Assembly: GCA_023136715.1 (NCBI GenBank)
Contig: JAGLQT010000062.1
Location: forward strand, 1-6,739
Length of the DNA: 6,739 nucleotides
Source: Gammaproteobacteria bacterium
Lineage (GTDB): Bacteria; Pseudomonadota; Gammaproteobacteria; SZUA-229
Reading direction: 5' to 3'
How positions within the stretch are numbered: position 1 is the stretch's first letter; every line of letters starts with the position of its first letter. Of this stretch, positions 1 to 5,477 are shown in pieces. A program made the translations under genes and the position numbers. Under the pieces are notes generated by a model. The model saw only the letters and a program-made list of their open reading frames with translations, was not told the DNA's origin and did not search any database.

Positions 1-68
1 AGCCGCAGATTGGCGGGGTTATCCTCTATATATAGAACGGTATATTGGGGCTTCTGTTCAGCAATCAT
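1..68 (-). CDS. Response-regulator receiver-domain protein, N-terminal fragment (runs off left edge)
   Basis: Reading leftward from an ATG at 68, 22 complete codons are open to the edge. They contain the segment TVLYIEDNPANLR (residues 10-22). This is the first beta strand and acidic loop of CheY-like receiver domains; E15 and D16 would be the Mg2+-binding acidic pair next to the phosphoacceptor Asp, which lies outside the window. The 'YIEDNPANL' wording is common in receivers attached to hybrid histidine kinases or output-domain regulators, but which applies cannot be seen. ATG68 is the first possible start because an in-frame TAA lies upstream. The only purine-rich ribosome site, AAAGGA (85-90), is 16 nt from the ATG, farther than usual. 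Family assignment is fairly sure from a short but characteristic motif; exact role is unknown. Confidence 0.72.
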   Translation of the reverse strand, partial: MIAEQKPQYTVLYIEDNPANLR

Positions 69-102
69 GACGCAAAATAGGTAGTCCTTTATTTATCTTA
101 TT

Positions 103-131
103 GTTATGAGTAAAACGCAAACTATGATCAA
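103..131 (-). promoter_or_regulatory. Candidate sigma70 promoter for the receiver-domain gene
   Basis: On the minus strand TTGATC (126-131) and CATAAC (103-108) each match four of six consensus bases and are separated by exactly 17 bp. Transcription would begin near 95, about 27 nt before the ATG at 68. The placement is right, but both boxes are weak, and the region is AT-rich enough to give such matches by chance. Confidence 0.3.
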
Positions 132-306
132 GCAGACTTAAGGAAAAAGCACTGCTCTCAGCTAGTTGAATTTCCCTACTGATACTGCCATAAATGAACT
201 TAACGATACCCATAACAATACTAGGGCGAAGACAAATATTAAAATATCAGTATATTCATCTTTACCATAATGAACCAATGGGTGATTTCTGGCCTTGTGC
301 TTTTTT

Positions 307-320
307 ACCTGATTTCAGGT
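307..320. repeat. 14-bp perfect palindrome over the rhlE stop codon
   Basis: ACCTGA (307-312) and TCAGGT (315-320) are exact reverse complements around a TT centre. The TGA stop of the helicase gene (317-315) lies inside it. A run of six T (301-306) sits on the plus strand before the palindrome, so in the helicase transcript the hairpin would be followed by A residues. It is therefore not a standard rho-independent terminator for rhlE. Confidence 0.5.
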
Positions 321-1583
321 CCGAAGTTTTTGGCCTTGAGCATTATTTCCAGAGCCCTTCCCATCTCTTTGCCCTGTTTTAGGCTTCTTGGGTTTCTTCG
401 GCTTTTTAGGTTTAATGGGGCGAGTATCAAGTCGAGATTTGGGCACATCATTAACAGGTTTAAAGCCCGCAATTACTTTACGCGTTATTCGCTGTTTAAT
501 TAAACGCTCAATGGCCGAGAGCTCTTTAAATTCATCAGCACAAACTAGCGATACGGCCTGCCCTTTCAAACCGGCACGACCTGTACGACCTATTCGATGG
601 ATATAATCTTCCGCTACATGCGGTAAATCAAAATTCACCACCTGTGGTAATTGGTCAATATCCAGTCCACGAGAAACAAGATCGGTCGCCACTAAAACCT
701 GGATCGAACTGGCTTTAAACTCAGCCAGGGCTTTTGTGCGTGCGCCCTGACTTTTATCACCATGAATCGCGGCGGCTTTAATGCCTTCTTTTTCAAGATA
801 GCGAACCAGTCGATCTGCCCCCTGCCTGGTCCGACTAAAAACCAGCACTTGATGCCAGTTATTTTCTTTGATCAATTGCAGCAACAGCGTCGGTTTTTGT
901 TTTTTATCTACCGGATACATCCAGTGTTCTACCGTTGTTGCGGCAGTATTAGGTGGATCAACTGAAAGCTCAACGGGATTATTAACGATATCTTTGGCCA
1001 GCTGACAAACTTCATCTGAAAACGTGGCAGAGAACATCAGGTTCTGACGTTGTCTGGGTAACAGTGCGATAATTTCCCGGATGTCATCGATAAATCCCAT
1101 ATCGAGCATTCGATCTGCTTCATCTAACACCAGCACTTCAAGCTGCTGAAATTTCACCGCGTTTTGATTATATAAATCCATTAACCGTCCCGGTGTTGCT
1201 ACAAGCACGTCCGCACCTTTGCGCAATTTCATCATTTGTGGATTGATCTTCACGCCACCATAAACCACGGCAGAACGTAGCGGCAAGTTTCTACCATAGG
1301 TGTCCACACTAGCGCCAACCTGAGCCGCCAACTCACGCGTCGGCGTTAATATAAGTGCACGCACCTGATTCGCCTGAACCCGTCGCCCCTTAGATAACCT
1401 TTCTAAAATGGGCAAAGTAAAAGCCGCCGTCTTGCCCGTGCCCGTCTGCGCGGCTGCCATTACATCTCTGGCTTTAAGGATTTCAGGTATCGCTTCAACC
1501 TGAATAGGCGAAGGTATTTCGTAGCCTTGCTCGGCGACGACTTCAAGAATAGGGATGGATAAACCTAAACAGGCAAAGCTCAT
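315..1583 (-). CDS. rhlE: RhlE-type DEAD-box ATP-dependent RNA helicase
   Basis: This cytoplasmic enzyme unwinds short RNA duplexes using ATP; RhlE proteins are linked to ribosome maturation, RNA decay and cold growth. All family motifs are present in order: Q-motif region with GYEIPSPIQ (20-28), motif I AQTGTGKT (45-52), PTRELAAQ (81-88), TPGR (130-133), DEAD (154-157), SAT (185-187), VFSRT (248-252), motif V ATDLVSRGLDI (299-309) and HRIGRTGR (329-336). The core, from MSFACLGLSI onward, follows E. coli RhlE closely. The tail after about residue 375 is short, basic and probably disordered, with KPK repeated four times (391-402). Length (422 aa) is normal. The ATG start matches the family N-terminus; its ribosome site (AGAGA about 8 nt upstream) is modest. 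It lies 105 bp downstream of the c-di-GMP gene and probably has its own promoter. Confidence 0.95.
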   Translation of the reverse strand: MSFACLGLSIPILEVVAEQGYEIPSPIQVEAIPEILKARDVMAAAQTGTGKTAAFTLPILERLSKGRRVQANQVRALILTPTRELAAQVGASVDTYGRNLPLRSAVVYGGVKINPQMMKLRKGADVLVATPGRLMDLYNQNAVKFQQLEVLVLDEADRMLDMGFIDDIREIIALLPRQRQNLMFSATFSDEVCQLAKDIVNNPVELSVDPPNTAATTVEHWMYPVDKKQKPTLLLQLIKENNWHQVLVFSRTRQGADRLVRYLEKEGIKAAAIHGDKSQGARTKALAEFKASSIQVLVATDLVSRGLDIDQLPQVVNFDLPHVAEDYIHRIGRTGRAGLKGQAVSLVCADEFKELSAIERLIKQRITRKVIAGFKPVNDVPKSRLDTRPIKPKKPKKPKKPKTGQRDGKGSGNNAQGQKLRT

Positions 1584-1619
1584 AAAATTGTCTCTGACAG
1601 CAGTTTCGTAAGCTGAAAC

Positions 1620-1647
1620 ACTGTACTGGTAAAACTGTAGTTTACAA
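1620..1647 (-). promoter_or_regulatory. Candidate sigma70 promoter for rhlE
   Basis: On the minus strand TTGTAA (1642-1647) and TACAGT (1620-1625) are 16 bp apart, each with four of six consensus matches, placing a start about 30 nt before the rhlE ATG. An imperfect inverted repeat, GTAAAAC / GTTTAC (1629-1645, one bulged A), lies between the boxes and could be a regulator site or coincidence. Weak evidence, but the 105-bp gap to the upstream gene makes a separate promoter likely. Confidence 0.3.
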
Positions 1648-1688
1648 CAATCTTACTGCCCGCAAATTTCACAAAGAACCGTCCCGAT

Positions 1689-4670
1689 TCAAGCTTTAAC
1701 CTGTAGCTTTAATTCCTTTTCAATATCACTGGACAGCATAGGCACACCACAATAAAAACCCTGCATATAGTTACAGCCATTTTGCAATAGAAAATCTTTT
1801 TGCTTCGACGTTTCCACTCCTTCTGCAAGTACGCTCAACCCCATGTTTTTGGATAGCGCAATAATCGTCTTTGAAATCACCACATCTTCCTCATCATTAG
1901 GCAGTCCATGTATAAACGACCGATCAATCTTCAGCTTATTAATGGGTAGGCGTTTAAGTTGCGACAGTGATGAATACCCGGTACCAAAATCATCAATAGC
2001 AAGGCCAACACCTAAATCCTTTATCCTATTGAGTAACTGTATAGCTATACTGGTATCTTTCATAATTAGCCCTTCAGTGACTTCCAGCTCCAGCCACTGT
2101 GGTTGACAACCTGTTTCTTCCAGGAGTTGCTGTAGTGCGTCAACAAAGTCTTCTTTTTGAAGCTGCCGCATAGATACATTTAGTGCCAGCACACCCGGTT
2201 GCAGTCCGTCCTGATACCAGTGAACACATTGCATCATGGCTGTTTTCATCACCCATTGATCCAACTGAATAATTAAACCTGTATCACTTGCAAAAGATAA
2301 AAATTTGGCAGGTGCTATCAGACCCATATCCGGGTGCATCCACCTGACCAGAGCCTCCATACCGACAATCTGATCTGTTTCCGCATTAACCTGTGGCTGG
2401 TAGTACACAACAAATTCTTCCTTACTTAAAGCGTTGCGGAAACTGGTTTCCATCGCAATACGCTCAAAAGCTTTTTCAGTCATAATCTGGGTGTAAAACT
2501 GATAGGTATTCCGACCTTCATCCTTTGCCTGGTACATAGCCGCATCGGCATTTTTGAGCAGTTCTTCCGGTGTATGACCATCCTCGGGATAAATGGCCAC
2601 ACCAACACTGAGCGTGATATAAAACGACTGGTCACGAAGTTCAATCGGTTCATTCATTGCCCTGATCAGGCTTTGTGTCACTTCCACTACCACATCATTA
2701 TTGGCAACCTGGTTCAGTACAATGGAAAATTCATCGCCGCCCAAACGAGCCAGAGTATCAGTTTGACGAATTCCACTCTTCAGACGTTTTGCAACTTCTA
2801 CCAATAACTCGTCACCCACTTTATGCCCCATTGAATCATTGATTCCTTTAAAATGATCAAGGTCGATAAACAGAACGGCTAACTGTGTTAAATCACGCCG
2901 TGCCTGTTTGATAGACTGGTTGAGCCGGTCATCAAACAGAAAACGATTAGGCAGGTCGGTGAGTGGGTCGTGATGCGCATGATAGTGCAATGTTTCTTTC
3001 TGAAGTTTTAATTCTTCCTGAATAAAACGTCGTTTCTTAATTTCCAGGGAAAGCGAAATCGCGTTAACCATAGAGCCGGCAAATTCTTCTTCGTCTGGTT
3101 CCCAACATTTTGTTTCTGCCACCTTTTCATGACAGATTACACCAATCAAATGCTCGTCCTGAACAATCGGTGCATCCAGCATTGAGCAAATATTTAACGG
3201 CTTCAGATAGCTATCCACAAACTCACGGGTTCGCGCATCCTCCCTGGCATTATTAACCACCAGTATTTCGCCACTGTATATAGCCTTAAAGTATTCAGGA
3301 TAATCCTCTACGACCAACACTGCTCCACTTTCGTGCTTACCCGTATTACTGAGATATAAATCAGCACAGGTCAATACTGTTTTGTCATCATTGAACAACC
3401 AGATACTCACCCGTTCAACGTGTAATGCTTTTGCGGATAACTCAGTGGCTGAGTGTATGGTTACATAATCATCCTGGTAATCCACCATGGACCATTCCAA
3501 TAATGCCTTTTGATAATCAACCTTCCTATCAAGCACACCTTGAATTTTAATGATATTTTCATTAACCATCTTAGCCATGACAGATATCTCATCATTACCA
3601 TGAATAACAATTGGCTGTGCTGAGTTTTGTTCCTGATTGAGGTACCGAAAGAAATTCAAAAGGCCATCCTGAAATGAAGAAACAACTGAAGAAATAGATC
3701 GGGCAATAGCTGCACCAAACATAACACCCAGAACAATCGTCAGTAAACTGACCACAAATAACGTCGCTGCAATAACTTTTCGCTTCTCAGACATATGCTG
3801 AACTGAGCGTTCAGCAGATTGAATAGCGTTACTGATAACACCGCTGCCTAGACGCTTCATTTCTGGCAATACTTCTGCTACCAGTTGCTTATTTAAATCA
3901 ACCCATAACAACATAGCACTTTCATAATTTTCGGCAGAGGTTTTGAATTTATCCAGTTTATCAAATTCAAATGTCTGATCAGACATCCCCTTGAGCCTAA
4001 GCCACTCGCTCATCATGAACTGGTAATCTTTTTTAAATGATTCAAACACTTCATCGTCTGGACTCAGTCGATATTCTTTTTCACTCAATCGTGTCACATA
4101 AGTGTATTGCCAGATATTGGAACCGTTATTGATTTTTTCAACTGTTTTCTCAGATAAATTATTTTTAATTTCTACCCTTTTTGACTCCACATATTGCTGA
4201 ATCTGCAAGGTAATATATTCGCCTTCAGTGCCAAGAATATTTGCCTGTTTATTTAATTCGGTCAGTAATGAAACTCCTTTTAGGTACAAACTTTTATATT
4301 CATCCGTTGCTCGGCGAGTCTGCTGCTGATTGACTATTAATATATCGCTATCATCTAAACCCAATTTATCGATTTGATTAAGTATCTGGTAAATTTCATC
4401 TACATATTTAATAGCATTTTCATACGCCTGATTAGCCGCTGAAAAATCATACACTGAGCCATTAGCATTTAAACGATAATTCTGTTCCTCAAGAATTAAC
4501 TTATTGGTATAGCGTTCAATTTTTGTTGCATAAACCATTTCATCCACTTCAGTATGAATAGAATTAAATCCATTATTTGAAACAATAGACAAAATCAGGG
4601 CAACAACGACACTCAACAGAATCAGCAAATAGGTCTTATTTTTGATGGATAACTGGTTGGCAATATTCAT
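1689..4670 (-). CDS. Membrane-bound GGDEF-EAL cyclic-di-GMP enzyme with periplasmic sensor, HAMP-like linker and GAF
   Basis: This 993-aa inner-membrane protein should make and/or degrade the second messenger c-di-GMP. Order: TM1 (about 13-31); a mostly helical periplasmic region (about 32-298); TM2 (about 299-323); HAMP/chemoreceptor-like linker (about 324-385); GAF (about 395-545); GGDEF (about 565-725); EAL (about 740-990). The cyclase signature GGDEF (644-648) is intact, with an RxxD inhibitory site (R635-D638) correctly five residues before it. The phosphodiesterase has EALVRW (772-777), NVS (831-833), E863, DDFGTGYSSL (893-902), K914/D916 and E950 in AEGVET (949-954), so both halves look competent; the VTEG at 864-867 departs slightly from the usual ITES. 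The periplasmic size and helical content recall HBM-type ligand-binding domains; the ligand is unknown. The ATG is the first possible start (in-frame TAA immediately upstream), but no clear Shine-Dalgarno precedes it, suggesting weak translation. Function confident; net activity unknown. Confidence 0.94.
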   Translation of the reverse strand: MNIANQLSIKNKTYLLILLSVVVALILSIVSNNGFNSIHTEVDEMVYATKIERYTNKLILEEQNYRLNANGSVYDFSAANQAYENAIKYVDEIYQILNQIDKLGLDDSDILIVNQQQTRRATDEYKSLYLKGVSLLTELNKQANILGTEGEYITLQIQQYVESKRVEIKNNLSEKTVEKINNGSNIWQYTYVTRLSEKEYRLSPDDEVFESFKKDYQFMMSEWLRLKGMSDQTFEFDKLDKFKTSAENYESAMLLWVDLNKQLVAEVLPEMKRLGSGVISNAIQSAERSVQHMSEKRKVIAATLFVVSLLTIVLGVMFGAAIARSISSVVSSFQDGLLNFFRYLNQEQNSAQPIVIHGNDEISVMAKMVNENIIKIQGVLDRKVDYQKALLEWSMVDYQDDYVTIHSATELSAKALHVERVSIWLFNDDKTVLTCADLYLSNTGKHESGAVLVVEDYPEYFKAIYSGEILVVNNAREDARTREFVDSYLKPLNICSMLDAPIVQDEHLIGVICHEKVAETKCWEPDEEEFAGSMVNAISLSLEIKKRRFIQEELKLQKETLHYHAHHDPLTDLPNRFLFDDRLNQSIKQARRDLTQLAVLFIDLDHFKGINDSMGHKVGDELLVEVAKRLKSGIRQTDTLARLGGDEFSIVLNQVANNDVVVEVTQSLIRAMNEPIELRDQSFYITLSVGVAIYPEDGHTPEELLKNADAAMYQAKDEGRNTYQFYTQIMTEKAFERIAMETSFRNALSKEEFVVYYQPQVNAETDQIVGMEALVRWMHPDMGLIAPAKFLSFASDTGLIIQLDQWVMKTAMMQCVHWYQDGLQPGVLALNVSMRQLQKEDFVDALQQLLEETGCQPQWLELEVTEGLIMKDTSIAIQLLNRIKDLGVGLAIDDFGTGYSSLSQLKRLPINKLKIDRSFIHGLPNDEEDVVISKTIIALSKNMGLSVLAEGVETSKQKDFLLQNGCNYMQGFYCGVPMLSSDIEKELKLQVKA

Positions 4671-4708
4671 ATTTTATTTATTTTCATTTCAATGATTAAA
4701 CGTTTTTC

Positions 4709-4731
4709 GCACGCAACACTGTGGCACGCAA
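4709..4731. repeat. Two direct copies of GCACGCAA, 15 bp apart, upstream of the GGDEF-EAL gene
   Basis: GCACGCAA occurs exactly at 4709-4716 and 4724-4731, separated by the near-palindrome CACTGTG (4717-4723). The pair lies 39-61 bp before the GGDEF-EAL start codon, where a regulator site or 5' leader element could be. An eight-base GC-containing exact repeat stands out in this AT-rich gap, but two copies do not prove function. Confidence 0.45.
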
Positions 4732-4858
4732 ACAGAAAAGTTTATCAGCAATGCGTTAAGCGGTATATTTTTATTGTTGAAAGCATCATCCCTGAATCGC
4801 CACGTAGAATACTAGAAAGCAAACAATTCCTTCTTGCGCCTATACTTTATAATCACTC

Positions 4859-4894
4859 TAGATATTACAAGATATCCAGTTATTCACATATCTA
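4859..4894. repeat. TAGATAT/ATATCTA inverted repeat with an extra phased AGATAT copy
   Basis: TAGATAT (4859-4865) and ATATCTA (4888-4894) are exact 7-bp inverted repeats. A further AGATAT at 4870-4875 repeats the left arm with a 10-bp period, about one helical turn from the copy at 4860-4865. Possible operator; the low sequence complexity means chance is a real alternative. Confidence 0.35.
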
Positions 4895-5012
4895 ACCACA
4901 ACTTCCCACACACAAAAACCGTTCTAAAACCATGTCTTTTAAACAATCTAAACTTGAGACCTCTTTAAAACACTTAACAGAACTATGAGATTCCCGGACT
5001 TACACAATGAAA

Positions 5013-5396
5013 TCAGGCAGTACTTTCAATCAGTTCAATAGCATTGCCATCAACATCACGACAAAATAGTGCGCGTCGGCCTGATTTACTCAAGGTATAG
5101 TCAATACCCGCCTGTTCGATCGCAGTTTTAATTTGATCAAGATCACTCACTGTCATGGCCAGATGTCGATCTCGACCACCATGAGCGGGACGACCTTCAA
5201 CGGGATCAGGATTTGGCAGTTCCAGCAAATGTATTTGCCCTGCACCCACCTGTAGCCAGGCACCGGGGTATCCTAGATCCGGACGACTGTGATCCTGCTC
5301 CAGCCCCAGCACACCACAGTAAAATGCCAGCGCACGTTCGGTATCCGCAATGATGAAGCTGGCGTGGTGGATGGCGGTAATAAGGCTGTCTGACAC
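5013..5396 (-). CDS. VOC-superfamily (glyoxalase/dioxygenase fold) protein
   Basis: A 127-aa cytoplasmic protein with the paired beta-alpha-beta-beta-beta modules of the vicinal-oxygen-chelate superfamily. Module one has HHASFIIADTERALAFY (10-26), resembling the common 'DHV...V.D.eRalaFY' strand-helix, and IHLLEL (55-60). Module two has RHLAMTVSDLD (77-87) and DVDGNAIELIE (114-124). H11, E59, H78 and E121 occupy the positions used as metal ligands in glyoxalase I-like members. The family includes lactoylglutathione lyases, epimerases, dioxygenases and resistance proteins, and the substrate cannot be told from sequence. The start is GTG at 5396, chosen because AGGAGA (5403-5408) lies six bases upstream and the fold begins ten residues later. 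It is transcribed divergently from dapC across an 81-bp gap; a link to lysine synthesis is not implied. Confidence 0.88.
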   Translation of the reverse strand: MSDSLITAIHHASFIIADTERALAFYCGVLGLEQDHSRPDLGYPGAWLQVGAGQIHLLELPNPDPVEGRPAHGGRDRHLAMTVSDLDQIKTAIEQAGIDYTLSKSGRRALFCRDVDGNAIELIESTA

Positions 5397-5402
5397 GGTG
5401 GT

Positions 5403-5408
5403 TCTCCT
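5403..5408 (-). promoter_or_regulatory. Strong ribosome binding site fixing the GTG start of the VOC gene
   Basis: AGGAGA on the minus strand with a six-base spacer to the GTG at 5396. It is the strongest Shine-Dalgarno in the window and decides the start codon. Confidence 0.8.
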
Positions 5409-5427
5409 GATTGATGACGCGCTTTAG

Positions 5428-5435
5428 GTTATACT
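5428..5435. promoter_or_regulatory. Overlapping divergent -10 elements for dapC (+) and the VOC gene (-)
   Basis: On the plus strand TATACT (5430-5435) matches five of six -10 bases; transcription would begin near 5442, giving dapC a leader of about 36 nt. On the minus strand TATAAC (5433-5428) also matches five of six, giving the VOC gene a leader of about 25 nt that contains its Shine-Dalgarno. Neither has a good -35 at 16-18 bp (plus-strand TTGATG at 5411-5416 is only 13 bp away), so an activator or weak promoter activity is possible. Confidence 0.5.
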
Positions 5436-5442
5436 ATGCGCC

Positions 5443-5457
5443 GCCTGAATCACAGGC
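5443..5457. repeat. Inverted repeat GCCTG-N5-CAGGC in the dapC leader
   Basis: GCCTG (5443-5447) and CAGGC (5453-5457) are exact reverse complements with a five-base loop AATCA. It falls at the predicted start of the dapC transcript and between the -35 and -10 regions of the divergent VOC promoter. It could be a 5' stabilising hairpin or an operator acting on both promoters. No T-run follows, so it is not a terminator. Confidence 0.4.
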
Positions 5458-5477
5458 ATGAGCGTACATTGGCCATT

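Larger units (their letters stand above)
4671..5012. other. 342-bp AT-rich intergenic region without a convincing gene
   Basis: This gap lies between the end of the VOC gene and the start of the GGDEF-EAL gene, both on the minus strand, and should hold the promoter of the latter. I found no well-spaced -35/-10 pair for that promoter. Isolated -10-like boxes exist, such as TATAAT at 4848-4853 on the plus strand, but without a good partner. No GC-rich hairpin with a T-run marks the end of the VOC transcript. It contains the repeats listed separately. Confidence 0.6.

Noticed and set aside
301..320. Rho-independent terminator at the end of rhlE
   Set aside because: The palindrome is real but the T-run lies upstream on the plus strand and becomes A residues in the rhlE transcript; the two-base centre also leaves a short usable stem.
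194..382. Plus-strand open frame crossing the end of rhlE
   Set aside because: Its second half is antisense to rhlE, with no ribosome site and no recognisable motif.
4721..4740. Sigma54 promoter suggested by TGGCAC at 4723
   Set aside because: No TTGC-type -12 element at the required spacing, and it points away from the c-di-GMP gene.
4880..4888. Replication origin suggested by a DnaA-box match
   Set aside because: Only one consensus box, no dnaA/dnaN/gidA or rep gene nearby; kept only as part of a low-interest regulatory observation.
4692..4895. 67-codon plus-strand open frame in the 4671-5012 gap
   Set aside because: No Shine-Dalgarno, no recognisable family, unremarkable composition; more likely a chance opening in AT-rich DNA.
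4671..5012. Small RNA or riboswitch (for example a c-di-GMP riboswitch) in the leader of the GGDEF-EAL gene
   Set aside because: I could not find a conserved riboswitch core or strong GC-rich hairpins; a covariance-model scan would be needed to reopen this.
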